Positions 35,996-45,046 of a DNA stretch of 64,000 nt are shown piece after piece. The DNA comes from Chloroflexota bacterium (GTDB taxonomy: Bacteria; Chloroflexota; Anaerolineae; Promineifilales; Promineifilaceae). Every line of letters starts with the position of its first letter. Within the stretch, counting starts at the first letter, position 1. The notes under the pieces were generated by a model. It saw nothing but the letters and a program-made list of their open reading frames with translations. It did not search any database and was not told the origin of the DNA. Location of the stretch: contig JAKEFB010000083.1 of the NCBI GenBank assembly GCA_022616275.1, forward strand, positions 20,718-84,717, read 5' to 3'. A program made the position numbers and the translations under genes.

Positions 35996-37321
35996 TTACT
36001 CCTCAAAAATGCAGGGAGCACCCCAACTGACAAATTCAAAAATGATCCATTTCTCGTTGCCCTGGAAGCTGAAGCCGATCAATTTGACGACGACAAAATC
36101 CCATAGCCGGTAGAGGGCGTTGGCGCCCCCGGAATCTACGGCATCGAATACAACGAGCGTGATTGGCTGTTGTGGGTTAGTAGCGTACTCTTCCATATAG
36201 TTGTCTAGCGAGGCTACGTTACCAGTCATGCTCTCGACCCATTCGCCTCTCTCCAGGGCGCCGTCGCTATTGCCGGAGATATCATTGTAAGGCGGACCAA
36301 TCGTGTAGGCGCCAATGTCGGCCGGGCTACCGGGATACATCTGAAGGAAATCGCCCGGGAAATCCAGGCTGGCGCCTGCGTCATTGGCATCACAGGACGG
36401 CCGCCAGCAAAGCCAGCCAAAGTTGCCGGAGGTCGTGTCTTCACGGGCCCAGAAGATGTAACCAGGCTGGGCGTATCTGAGTTCGATACCAGGGACGTTA
36501 TACTGGAAGCGATTTGTATTCAACTGAGGTGGCGTTGCATTGTTCAAATAACTGACCTGGCTGGCTGGATCCGGGAATTCAAATTCCTGGGGCCCATTGA
36601 CGGCTTCCGGGTAGATGTTGGCGGTCGTGGCCGGCGATCCTGATACATAAGCCATACCCGGTGGCCATAGATATGGATAGACGGAATCCTGGTTCACCCG
36701 GACGCTGATCGGTAGCAGCGAGCAGCCGATAAAGGGCGCCGGGCCGTCCACCCGCATCACCGTCAGGTCGTGCAGCCGGTACAGCCCCGACCACTGCCAG
36801 ACCGGCAGCCCCAGAACGTCGTCTGTGTTGTAGTAGGCCAGCGAAGCGACGACCTCGATGCTCTTGGCGTTGTCCTGCCCGGTGGACAGCAGGTCGGCCA
36901 GCATGTCGGCCTCGGCTTGAGCCAGAATGGCCGGCTCGTCAGCCGTGGCTACCACCGCGCCATCGTTGGTATGGACGTACTGGAACCACTCGAAGCCCGT
37001 ACCGGTCTCGTTGGTCCGGGCGCGGATGGACCAGACGTCCCAGAGCGTGGGGTTCAGGTCCAGCGTTTCGGTCACGGTGTTAAACACCACCTGGCCCATG
37101 CCGTCGGCCGTGCCGGCCCAGTCGTTGGGGTCGTAATTGGCCGCGCCAAAGCCGGCCCCGGTCCGGGCGGCGGTGGTGACCCGGTTCTGGGTGATCAGCA
37201 CGTTGCTGACTTCGACCACGCCAGCCAGGACAAGAATCAAGATGGGCAGGAGAATGGCAACCTCGACCAGGCTTTGCCCTCTCTCTCTGCTTTTGTTGAT
37301 AAATAATTGCCAGCGGTTCAT
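35996..37321 (-). CDS. TadE-like protein with large ectodomain
   Basis: The 441-residue protein has the TadE-type start: basic residues, then GQSLVEVAILLPILILVLAG with the E that in TadE/Flp helices follows the cleavage-like G-Q-S site, then the NVLITQNRVTTAARTGAG helix. The rest (about 60-441) is an outside domain with pairs of Cys (CSLLP, CWRPSC, APC) suggesting disulphides, and no family I recognise. The ATG 37321 is followed by NRWQLFINKSRERGQ. It lies between a small membrane protein and the TadG-like gene, all on the minus strand. Confidence 0.87.
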   Translation of the reverse strand: MNRWQLFINKSRERGQSLVEVAILLPILILVLAGVVEVSNVLITQNRVTTAARTGAGFGAANYDPNDWAGTADGMGQVVFNTVTETLDLNPTLWDVWSIRARTNETGTGFEWFQYVHTNDGAVVATADEPAILAQAEADMLADLLSTGQDNAKSIEVVASLAYYNTDDVLGLPVWQWSGLYRLHDLTVMRVDGPAPFIGCSLLPISVRVNQDSVYPYLWPPGMAYVSGSPATTANIYPEAVNGPQEFEFPDPASQVSYLNNATPPQLNTNRFQYNVPGIELRYAQPGYIFWAREDTTSGNFGWLCWRPSCDANDAGASLDFPGDFLQMYPGSPADIGAYTIGPPYNDISGNSDGALERGEWVESMTGNVASLDNYMEEYATNPQQPITLVVFDAVDSGGANALYRLWDFVVVKLIGFSFQGNEKWIIFEFVSWGAPCIFEE

Positions 37322-37355
37322 AGATGTGAAACCTCCTTTGATATAGCTTGCGAAC

Positions 37356-37952
37356 TTACTCTGATTGAATGACTTCTAATAATTCACCGTTACGGGCGTC
37401 TAGCCGCAACTGCAAGGTGCGGCGTGATTGTTCGTTAATAAAGGTCCCGGTCCAGACCGGTTGGTCGTTAAGATTCAGCGCCAACACCAGCGTGGCGCTG
37501 CCCTGTTCGTCTACAAACGACTGGCCGCCGTTGGCCAGCAGCGTTTCCACGGCCGCCGGGCTGTCTACAACCCACTCTTCCGGTGCGCCGGGCTCCAGGA
37601 CCCGGCTGGCCGGCTGGCTCCTGATAAGCGTCGCCTGGTCGCCGGTGACTGAGATCAGGGCCGTGGCCATGGCCGCCGGCGAATAGAAGGTAAAACTCCA
37701 GCTTGCCACTTCCGGGTCAAAGCCGCTGGCCGACTGCCAGGTGGCCCGGGCACTGACGAATTGAGCGTCGCCCGCCCACTGGCGGGCCAGCGGTTCGGCC
37801 AATTCGTAAGCCCCCATCGCCGTTGGGTTCATTGGGTTGTTAACTGCGTCGGCCGGCTGGTCTCTAAAAAACCAAAAAATTAACACCGCCGCCGCGACGA
37901 CCAGGACCAGGAGGGCCAGAACGCCGCCTAATATCCACTCGGTACGACTCAT
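37356..37952 (-). CDS. Small membrane-anchored protein, unknown
   Basis: A start at ATG 37952, with a GGGGTGAG box six bases upstream, gives 198 residues. An N-terminal membrane helix (MSRTEWILGGVLALLVLVVA) is followed by an extracytoplasmic domain of about 150 residues with the look of a PepSY-like or lipoprotein-type alpha/beta fold: SWSFTFYSPAAMATALISVT, then VLALNLNDQPVWTGTF and LQLRLDARNGELLEV. The ending, in which a strand-rich part reports on DARNGELL, is common in PepSY proteins, but I am not certain. It sits within the TadE/TadG region. Confidence 0.75.
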   Translation of the reverse strand: MSRTEWILGGVLALLVLVVAAAVLIFWFFRDQPADAVNNPMNPTAMGAYELAEPLARQWAGDAQFVSARATWQSASGFDPEVASWSFTFYSPAAMATALISVTGDQATLIRSQPASRVLEPGAPEEWVVDSPAAVETLLANGGQSFVDEQGSATLVLALNLNDQPVWTGTFINEQSRRTLQLRLDARNGELLEVIQSE

Positions 37953-38012
37953 ACTATTCTCACCCCCCGAGGTCAAGCGATGAAATCGCCAACCTCCGGG
38001 AGGGTCTACTCA

Positions 38013-39323
38013 CTACGGTCGCCGGATAACTGGTAAATACGCCGTGTTGGCCTGGCCCTGGACCAGGTAGATCTGGTTGGGTTGGGCGGGCACCAGCCGC
38101 TCAAAGGCCAGGTACAGCTTGCCGCTGGAGCAGGCCATAGACGGATAGTAGTCCCGGTTGACGGCATCGGTGACTTCGTCACGCGGCGTCCAATTATCGG
38201 CGTTGTTTGACCCCACGATCTGTTCTTTGGCGTTGGGGTCGTTGGGCGCCAGCGCTCCGTGGTAGTAAATGTAAAGGGCGTTGTTGCAGTAAGCGCTGGT
38301 AGTAATCAGGAAAAACGGGTCCTGGGTGTTGACATCAACCGGGTTATTTAAGGTCGTATCAAACGGCGTGCTCCAGCCGCTGCCGGGCGTGTACTTGGTG
38401 TAATAGGCGTACTGGTTCACCGTAGTGGGGTCCACCTCTACCTGGCGGGCGAAAGAGACGTGCAAGATGTTGCCCTGAGTGACGATGTTGGGGGCGTGGG
38501 CGTAGCCGGCCGCCGGGCTAAGATTGGAAATAACGGTTGGCGAGCCATCCCAGGTGATAGCGCTGCCGCTGACATCACCCTTCTTGTAATAGATGTGGTA
38601 GCAGAAGTTGCCGCCGCAGCCAAAATCGGCCACCCGCTCTTCCCAGACCACGTGCAGGTCGCCGTTCTGGTCCACGGCAATATCCGGCTCAATCGAGTGC
38701 TGGAACGCGGTGTCCAGGGGTGGCCAAATAGTCCAGTTCGTGCCGTTGTTGGTCGAGCGGGCGTAGTAAATCCGGTGCAGGTTGTCGCTCTGGGCCCAGA
38801 CGACGTGGAGGCTATCGTTGGCGGCGATGGTGATGGCCGGGTCTTCAATGACCTGCGTCGTCACGGTGATGGGGCTGAGGCCACTGGGCCACTGGGTGCG
38901 GCGGGCGTGGTACAGGCTGCTGCCGGCCACCTCCTCTTCGACCCAGACGGCATTGGCGCCGCCGGTGTTATTATAGGTGAAATCATATTCCGGCACGTCC
39001 TCGGCCGTGGTTCGCATCGGGGCGGGCGCGCTCCAGGTCGAGCCGTCATTGGTGGATTCGCGATAGTAGGGGTTGCGGATGGCCCCGATCTTATGGCTGT
39101 AAATAACCATCACGTCGCCGTTGGGCGCCGAGCGGACGAGCGGTAGGGAAGCGCCGCTGGTCGAACTGGTCGAGATAAGTTGCGGCGCGCTCCAGCGCGG
39201 CAACGCCAGCGGCGCCAGGGGAGCGGGATCGGCCGCCACCGGCCGGCGCAACCACAGCGCCAGGCCCAGGAAAAGAGCCAGGAGCAACAGCCACGAAAGT
39301 CTGAAACGGTTGTTTCGTAACAT
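38013..39323 (-). CDS. Secreted BNR/Asp-box (sialidase-like) beta-propeller protein
   Basis: The 436-residue protein starts with a signal or anchor (RLSWLLLLALFLGLALWL) and then forms repeated blades with Asp-box motifs (STNDGSTWSAP, STNNGTNWTIW, NNADNWTPR). The order of motifs fits a six-bladed sialidase-type propeller, but no arginine triad of a real sialidase can be picked out, so it is more likely a binding or non-enzymatic propeller. Several HVVWEE / HVVWAQ strands support the fold. It lies between the DUF11-TadE gene and the small membrane protein. Confidence 0.83.
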   Translation of the reverse strand: MLRNNRFRLSWLLLLALFLGLALWLRRPVAADPAPLAPLALPRWSAPQLISTSSTSGASLPLVRSAPNGDVMVIYSHKIGAIRNPYYRESTNDGSTWSAPAPMRTTAEDVPEYDFTYNNTGGANAVWVEEEVAGSSLYHARRTQWPSGLSPITVTTQVIEDPAITIAANDSLHVVWAQSDNLHRIYYARSTNNGTNWTIWPPLDTAFQHSIEPDIAVDQNGDLHVVWEERVADFGCGGNFCYHIYYKKGDVSGSAITWDGSPTVISNLSPAAGYAHAPNIVTQGNILHVSFARQVEVDPTTVNQYAYYTKYTPGSGWSTPFDTTLNNPVDVNTQDPFFLITTSAYCNNALYIYYHGALAPNDPNAKEQIVGSNNADNWTPRDEVTDAVNRDYYPSMACSSGKLYLAFERLVPAQPNQIYLVQGQANTAYLPVIRRP

Positions 39324-39338
39324 ACTTACCTGTAAGAA

Positions 39339-39380
39339 GGTAATTAAGTCATTGAGTCATGACTCAATGACTTAATTACC
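39339..39380. repeat. Perfect 42-bp palindrome without a loop
   Basis: GGTAATTAAGTCATTGAGTC plus A (39339-39359) is followed directly by its exact reverse complement (39360-39380). It could form a cruciform or a strong RNA hairpin between the DUF11-TadE gene and the propeller gene. Words match the array at 31722-31790. Confidence 0.92.
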
Positions 39381-39391
39381 CAATTACCTCG

Positions 39392-42300
39392 TCAGGAACA
39401 AACGTCCTGGGTCAGGAACAGGTTCAACTGGATTACGGTGCCTGCTGGCAAGACCTGGCCGGAGACCGAGTAGAAGTAATCCTCGTTCTCAATGGTGATG
39501 CAGCCAGTGATGGTGTAGGTGCCAGGCGGTATACCGGCAAAGAAGTACTCGCCGTTGCTGTCGCTGAACGTGAACTGGTCCGGGTAACCTGGATCGGTTT
39601 CGCTGCTCAACGTCACCCATACATTGGCCTGCGGCAGTGAGCCGCCACTGGCCGAGGTGACGAAGGTCTGGCCGACGAAGCCACCCGGCATTGGCGTGGC
39701 CGTGGGGGTGGGCGACGGGCCGCCAGTAGGCGTCAGCGAGGGTGTTGGCGTTAGACCAATCGTCGGCGTAGCCGACGCCGACGGCGTCGGCTGCGGCGTC
39801 AACGGTGGAACGACAGTGACCTGGGTCACGTCTATGTTGTCCGTCTCGTTTAGTTCGCTGACGTTGCCGGGCGCGGTGCCTGGCGGGGTGCCGGTGTCCG
39901 CCCAGGCGTAGACGTCATGTGTTCCGGCCGGGCCGAGGCCACCGGGCAGAGTAAAGAGGACCAGCTTGGTCTGGCCCACCGCCAGGTCGGTGAGGCCCAC
40001 CAGTTTCACCAGGCTGGACGTGTCGGCGATGGTGGTGCTGGTGCCAACCTGTGGCGCCGGGTCAGGATTGACGTAAAGGCCGACGAAGAACTGGCCGGCA
40101 ACGGCGACCTGGCCGTCGTTGGTCACGAAGACCTGGATGGTCGTCGGTAGGCCGGCCTGGGCCGGCGGGTTCAGCACGACCGGCGCGGTGACCCAGATAT
40201 TGGGTGACGGGCAGGGCACCTGGAAGGTAGCCGAGACCGTTGGGCCGGGGTTCTGCCGGACGGCATAAACCGTATATGTCCCATTAGCTACTGGGGAGGG
40301 AATTGTAATCGTTGTAGACCAGGTCGCCGGGTTGTTAGTAATGGTAGCCAAAATGGTCCCTGTGGTGCTGTTCCAACGAATATCAATGTCTTTGTTGCCA
40401 CTCGTCGGCCAGTTGTAACCGTTGACTGTCACCGTATAACCGGCCGGGCCACAAGAAGGCGTCAGAGTGATAAAGGCGTTGGTCGCCGGCGTCACCGTCG
40501 TCGTTTCCGAGTCGGAGTTGTTGGCCGTGTTAGGATCAAAAGTGCTGCTGGTAACGCTGGCCTGGTTGAAAATTGAGCCTTGCGCCGTGGGGATCACGTT
40601 GAGCGTGATCGTCGCCGAAGCGCCGTTGGCCAGGGTGCCCAACTGGCAGGTCACGATGCCGCTGGAGAGCGAGCAGCTACCCTGGGTCGTGCTGTAGCCG
40701 GCGAAATTAACCGTAGGCGGCAGGGTGTCGGTCACTTGAACTGAGTTAGCCTGGGTCGGACCGGCATTATTGACTACCAGGGTGTAGGCCAGCGCGCCGC
40801 CGGCAAAAATTGGGTCGGCCGAGTCGGCCTTGGTTATAGAAAGATTAGCCGTAGTCTGGATAGACGTAGTAGCCACGGCCGTGTTGTTGGCCACTACCGG
40901 GTCAGTCTGCCCGCCGCTGTTGGAGACCACTGCCTGGTTGCTGATGGTTCCTACCTGGTTGGGCGTGACCACGATGGTCACTGTAGCCGGGCTAAGCGGC
41001 GGAACTGTGCCCAGATTGCAGGTGACCACGCCGGCCGCCTGGCTACAACTGCCCTGGGTGGGCGTGGCCGAGACGTAGGTCACGCTGGCCGGCAGCGTAT
41101 CTACCACCGTTACCCCGGTGGCCGCGGCCGGGCCGTTGTTGCCCACCGTCAGCACGTAGTTCAGTTGCTGGCCGACCGGCAGTGGGTCCGGCGAGTCCGA
41201 TTTTTGGACATACAGGTCGGACTCCGGCGGGGCGACGATCGTCGTTTCGGTCTTGCTGTTATTAGTCGGGACTGGGTCGCCTTGCGGGCCACTGTTAGAC
41301 ACAGTGGCCGTGTTACTAATGCTTTGCGGCGCGCCTGGGGCGGTAGCGCTAATCGTCACCGTGGCCGTGTCATTGACGGCCATGTTACCGATGTTGCAGG
41401 TGACGGTCACGCCGCTCACGCTGCAACTCCCCGAGCCAGAGGGCGAGGTCCAGGTACCCGAGACGCCGCTCAGGCCGCCGGGTAAGGTATCCACCACCGT
41501 CGCCCCGGTCGCGGCCACCACCCCATTATTTTTCACCAGGATGGTATAAACCAGCGGATTGCTGATAGTCACCGGGTCCGGCGAGTCTTGCTTTGAAACC
41601 AGTTCCAGGTCGGCCTGGTTAGGGTTGATAATAGTCACCACCACCGAATCAGTGTTGTTGCCCAGGTTAGGATCGGTCGTGCTGCCGCCGGCCCCGACGG
41701 TGGCCGTGTTGGTAATGGGGCCGGTCACCAGAGGGGCGGTGACGTTAATCGTCACCGAGGCTGAGCTGCCGGCGCCGCCGCCGTTCAGGTTGGGCAGTTG
41801 GCAGGTGAGCACGCTGCCGGAGAGAGAGCAACTGCCTAACGGCGAAACAGTCGAGTTGACATAGGTCACGCCGTTCACACCGCTGGGCAAAGTATCGCTC
41901 ACGACGACGAATTCGGCGTCGAAGGGGCCGCTGTTTTGGACGTTGATGGTGTAATTGAAGCTGCCGCCGACGACCACCACCGAGGAGGAGGCCGTCTTGG
42001 TGAGCGACAGGTCGGCGTAGGACGGTCCACCGCCACCGCCACCCCCGCCGCCACCTCCGGTGGCGGGTGGATCATTATCAGTCTGAGTGCTGGTTACCTG
42101 TAAGAAATCCTCATTGTTGAGCAACACGTGCCCGGTCAGCCGCACCGAGTCGGCGATCGGCCGGAGCAGCGGGGTAATAACCGGCATCTCAAACTGCACC
42201 CGGACTTCTACCGCCAGACCTGGGCCACCAGCATAATCGGGCAGCAAGGGGCCATCCTTTTCCGCCTGGCCCTGGACCTGCACCAGGTGGTAGCCAGGCT

Positions 42301-42598
42301 CGCCAAAGGCAGCGTTGGGATCAATGTCCAGGCCGGCCGAGCTTTCTCGAGCGACATCCTTAATGCTTTCCACTCGAGCGTCCAGGCAGGGTGGAAACTG
42401 CGTCAGGCACTCTTCCTCGAAGGCGCCGGTAATGGCGTAACGGCCGCCGGCGCGGGCAGCGTTTTGCACCGTTAACCAGCCCTGGAAGAGCCGGCCGCTC
42501 TCGATGATGATAAAAATGAAGAACAAGAGAACAACCAGGATTAAAGCAAATTCGACCATCGCCTGGCCGTGAGCAAGGATTTTCTTTTTCTGAAACAT
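39392..42598 (-). CDS. TadE-type anchor fused to four DUF11 repeats, CARDB and SdrD/Cna-B-like domains, 1068 aa
   Basis: The start at ATG 42598 places the helix HGQAMVEFALILVVLLFFIF at residue about 10; this is a TadE segment with the E in the helix. A TadE-like domain ends near 165. A poly-Gly run (about 180-188) leads to four DUF11/conserved-repeat domains (about 195-325, 329-455, 461-580, 586-705), each with a (D)SPDP-like start, Y-x-(I/L)-x-V-x-N-(N/S)GP and (D)TLP. Then come an IPT-like domain (about 712-795), a CARDB domain (about 800-930), a Pro/Thr linker and a C-terminal Cna-B/SdrD-like domain with SDSNGEYFFAGIPPGTYT. A giant surface stalk set on a pilin-like anchor is the simplest reading. 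An extended -10 promoter is at 42677-42685. Confidence 0.92.
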   Translation of the reverse strand: MFQKKKILAHGQAMVEFALILVVLLFFIFIIIESGRLFQGWLTVQNAARAGGRYAITGAFEEECLTQFPPCLDARVESIKDVARESSAGLDIDPNAAFGEPGYHLVQVQGQAEKDGPLLPDYAGGPGLAVEVRVQFEMPVITPLLRPIADSVRLTGHVLLNNEDFLQVTSTQTDNDPPATGGGGGGGGGGGPSYADLSLTKTASSSVVVVGGSFNYTINVQNSGPFDAEFVVVSDTLPSGVNGVTYVNSTVSPLGSCSLSGSVLTCQLPNLNGGGAGSSASVTINVTAPLVTGPITNTATVGAGGSTTDPNLGNNTDSVVVTIINPNQADLELVSKQDSPDPVTISNPLVYTILVKNNGVVAATGATVVDTLPGGLSGVSGTWTSPSGSGSCSVSGVTVTCNIGNMAVNDTATVTISATAPGAPQSISNTATVSNSGPQGDPVPTNNSKTETTIVAPPESDLYVQKSDSPDPLPVGQQLNYVLTVGNNGPAAATGVTVVDTLPASVTYVSATPTQGSCSQAAGVVTCNLGTVPPLSPATVTIVVTPNQVGTISNQAVVSNSGGQTDPVVANNTAVATTSIQTTANLSITKADSADPIFAGGALAYTLVVNNAGPTQANSVQVTDTLPPTVNFAGYSTTQGSCSLSSGIVTCQLGTLANGASATITLNVIPTAQGSIFNQASVTSSTFDPNTANNSDSETTTVTPATNAFITLTPSCGPAGYTVTVNGYNWPTSGNKDIDIRWNSTTGTILATITNNPATWSTTITIPSPVANGTYTVYAVRQNPGPTVSATFQVPCPSPNIWVTAPVVLNPPAQAGLPTTIQVFVTNDGQVAVAGQFFVGLYVNPDPAPQVGTSTTIADTSSLVKLVGLTDLAVGQTKLVLFTLPGGLGPAGTHDVYAWADTGTPPGTAPGNVSELNETDNIDVTQVTVVPPLTPQPTPSASATPTIGLTPTPSLTPTGGPSPTPTATPMPGGFVGQTFVTSASGGSLPQANVWVTLSSETDPGYPDQFTFSDSNGEYFFAGIPPGTYTITGCITIENEDYFYSVSGQVLPAGTVIQLNLFLTQDVCS

Positions 42599-42676
42599 CT
42601 TCTTGTGTGCCCCGTTTTTGTTGCGTGCCGTTATAAAATCGCGATAAAACAATAAAATGGAGATTTGCTTCAGAAA

Positions 42677-42685
42677 ATTATAACA
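42677..42685 (-). promoter_or_regulatory. Extended -10 promoter for the DUF11-TadE gene
   Basis: On the minus strand this reads TGTTATAAT (TGnTATAAT), about 79 bases upstream of the ATG at 42598, in an AT-rich stretch. It is the only clear promoter-like site seen for the whole TadE/TadG gene run. Confidence 0.55.
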
Positions 42686-42759
42686 TACATTTTGCCCCGG
42701 ATGGTGTAAGTAGGGCTATTTTCCTAGCCTATCTGTCTATACAGAGCAAAAAGCTATCT

Positions 42760-42788
42760 TTGGTGATACGTGAGTAGTACTCTATACT
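42760..42788 (+). promoter_or_regulatory. Promoter for the 2-oxoacid dehydrogenase E1 gene
   Basis: TTGGTG and TATACT are spaced by 17 bases. Transcription would start near 42795, giving a leader of about 90 bases that contains the hairpin 42810-42857 and the GGAGG box at 42873. Confidence 0.5.
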
Positions 42789-42809
42789 CATATGAAGTGC
42801 TGAGTGATG

Positions 42810-42857
42810 AGGACTGAGGACTGAGTAAAAGGGCTATTACACTCAGTCCTCAGTCCT
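42810..42857. repeat. Leader hairpin of AGGACTGAGG words
   Basis: AGGACTGAGGACTGAGT (42810-42826) and ACTCAGTCCTCAGTCCT (42841-42857) are a perfect 17-bp pair around a 14-base loop, followed by one more word. It lies between promoter and ribosome-binding site of the E1 gene. Confidence 0.85.
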
Positions 42858-42886
42858 CAGTCCTAATTTCTTATGGAGGACCAGAA

Positions 42887-44950
42887 TTGACTGTTTTGCA
42901 CCCTGCTTTCGACTGGCGCGAGGTGGCCCGGCTGGTGTTGGCGTCGCGGGCGGTGGACTTGCTGCAGGAGGAGGAGCTGGCCCCACGCGGGCTGGTCACC
43001 TACCAGTTTTCGGCGCGGGGACACGAGCTGGGCCAGGTATTGCTCAGCCAGTTGTTGGACCGGCCGTTTGACGCCGCCGGCGTCTATTACCGCTCCCGGC
43101 CGTTTCTGCTCGGCGTGGGACTGACGGTGGAGGAAGCGATGGCCTCGGATATGGCCCGGCCGGGTGGGGTAAGCGCCGGCCGGGACGTGGGCGTGGTCTT
43201 CAACCTGCCCCGCCGCCAGCGGGCCACCGTGTTGCCGATGGGCGGCGACGTTGGCTCCCAATTTACGCCGGCCGCCGGCTGGGCCCAGGCCATTCGCTAC
43301 CGCGTGGAGGTGTTGGGCCAGTCGGAGCTGGACGGTAACATGGTCGCCGTCTTTGGCGGCGATGGCTCGGTAGCCACCAACGGCTTCTGGTCGTGCCTGA
43401 CGATGGCCACCACGCTGCGCCTGCCGCTGCTCTTTGTCGTCGAGGACAACGGCTACGCCATTTCCGTCCGGCGCGATTTACAGACGCCCGGCGGCAACAT
43501 TGCCGCCAACCTGGCCTCCTTCGGCAACCTGGCCATCTGGCAGGGCAGCGGGACGCAGCCGGCCGAGACGGCCGATCTGGTGGCCACGGCCGTCGAACAC
43601 GTCCGTAGCGGGCAAGGGCCGGGGTTATTGCGGCTGGTGGTGCCCCGGCTGTCTGGCCACTCCGGTCATGATAACCAGGCCTACAAGCCGGAAGCGCTGC
43701 TGGCCGACGAGCGCAGCCGCGACCCGCTGCCGGCGCTGCGCGATTACCTGGCGCCGGCGCTGCTGAGTCCGGCCGACTGGGAAGCGCTCTGCCAGGAGGT
43801 AGAGACGGCCGTGGCCGCCGCCGCCAAAGCGGCCCAGGCCCAGCCGCCGCCGGACCCGGCCGGGGTCGAACGGTACCTGTTTGCCGTGCCGGGCGAGGGC
43901 CAGCAAGTGGGCGGGCTGGCGGCCGAGGGGATTACCCTGCCGGCCACCGAGCCGGTCAGCCGGCCGGATGAGCCGCGCCGCATCAATATGGTAGACGCCA
44001 TCCGGCAGACGCTGGACGTGGAGCTGGCCACCAACCCGCGCTGCCTGCTCTTTGGCGAGGACGTGGCTGAGAAGGGGGGCGTACACACGGCCACGATGGG
44101 ATTGATGGCTGGCCATGGACCCGGCCGGGTCTTTGATACCAGCCTGTCGGAGGAGGGCATTATCGGCCGGGCGGTGGGTCTGGCCCTGGCCGGCCTGGCC
44201 CCTGTGGCCGAAATTCAATTCCGCAAGTACGCCGACCCGGCCACCGAGCAGTTAAACAACTGTGGCATGCTCCGCTGGCGAACGGCCAACCGTTTTGCCG
44301 CGCCGCTGGTGGTCCGCATCCCGGTTGGTTTCGGCCGGAAAATCGGCGACCCCTGGCACAGCGTGACCAACGAGGCCTTCTTTGCCCACGCCCCCGGCTG
44401 GCTGCTGGCCTTCCCCGCCGACGCCGAAGACGCGGTTGGCCTGCTGCGCACGGCGCTGCGGGGCAACGACCCGGTCATTTTCTTCGAGCACCGGGCCTTG
44501 CTAGACGCCGCCTGGGCCCGCCGGCCGTATCCCGGCGACCACTATGCCATCCCGTTTGGCCAGGCCAGGCTGCTGGCCGAGGGCGATGATCTAACTGTGG
44601 TCACCTGGGGGGCGATGGTCGAGCGGTGCGAGGCGGCCGCCGGGGCGGTGGGCGCGGCCGTTGAGTTGATTGACCTGCGGACGATTGTGCCCTGGGACAG
44701 GGAAACGGTGCTGGCCTCGGTCCGCAAGACATCCAAGTGCCTGATCGTCCACGAAGACATTGGCCCGGCCGGCTTTGGGGCCGAGATTGCCGCCACCATT
44801 GCCCAGGAAGCGTTCCTCGACCTGGATGGCCCCATCGAACGCCTGGCCACCCCGGCCGTGCCCATCCCCTTCAACCCCGCCCTCATGGACGCCGTCGTCC
44901 CCACCGTCGAGCGTATTCGCCAGAAGATGGAGGAGCTACTGGCATTTTGA
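42887..44950 (+). CDS. Fused alpha-beta E1 of a 2-oxoacid dehydrogenase complex
   Basis: The 687-residue protein joins what are usually two subunits. The alpha part (about 1-320) has the thiamine diphosphate motif GDGSVATNG...N (GGDGSVATNGFWSC, later EDNGYAI) and HSGHDNQAY. The beta part (about 365-687) starts RINMVDAIRQTLDVEL and has LFGEDVAEKGG, EIQFRKYADPATEQ and RIPVGFG, as in branched-chain or pyruvate E1 beta. It would decarboxylate a 2-oxo acid and pass the acyl group to a lipoyl E2. No E2 or E3 gene is in the window. The start is TTG 42887, nine bases after GGAGG; no upstream ATG fits. The substrate cannot be told from sequence alone. Confidence 0.92.
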   Translation: MTVLHPAFDWREVARLVLASRAVDLLQEEELAPRGLVTYQFSARGHELGQVLLSQLLDRPFDAAGVYYRSRPFLLGVGLTVEEAMASDMARPGGVSAGRDVGVVFNLPRRQRATVLPMGGDVGSQFTPAAGWAQAIRYRVEVLGQSELDGNMVAVFGGDGSVATNGFWSCLTMATTLRLPLLFVVEDNGYAISVRRDLQTPGGNIAANLASFGNLAIWQGSGTQPAETADLVATAVEHVRSGQGPGLLRLVVPRLSGHSGHDNQAYKPEALLADERSRDPLPALRDYLAPALLSPADWEALCQEVETAVAAAAKAAQAQPPPDPAGVERYLFAVPGEGQQVGGLAAEGITLPATEPVSRPDEPRRINMVDAIRQTLDVELATNPRCLLFGEDVAEKGGVHTATMGLMAGHGPGRVFDTSLSEEGIIGRAVGLALAGLAPVAEIQFRKYADPATEQLNNCGMLRWRTANRFAAPLVVRIPVGFGRKIGDPWHSVTNEAFFAHAPGWLLAFPADAEDAVGLLRTALRGNDPVIFFEHRALLDAAWARRPYPGDHYAIPFGQARLLAEGDDLTVVTWGAMVERCEAAAGAVGAAVELIDLRTIVPWDRETVLASVRKTSKCLIVHEDIGPAGFGAEIAATIAQEAFLDLDGPIERLATPAVPIPFNPALMDAVVPTVERIRQKMEELLAF

Positions 44951-45046
44951 GGGGGAGACAAGGGGACAAGGAGAGGGGGAGACAAGGAGCGTCGGTATCT
45001 TGCTTCTCATCCTTTCACCCTCTCATCCCCGCACTCCCTCACCCTC
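44951..45046. repeat. Purine/pyrimidine-rich word repeats after the E1 gene
   Basis: GGGGGAGACAAGGGGACAAG-type words (44951-44990) are followed by CTCATCC/CTCACCCTCTC words (45006-45051), roughly complementary to them. The stretch separates convergent genes and may serve as a bidirectional end signal. Confidence 0.6.

Noticed and set aside
38013-39323. Sialidase call for the Asp-box protein
   Set aside because: Asp-boxes show the propeller only; no arginine triad or nucleophile pair was identified.
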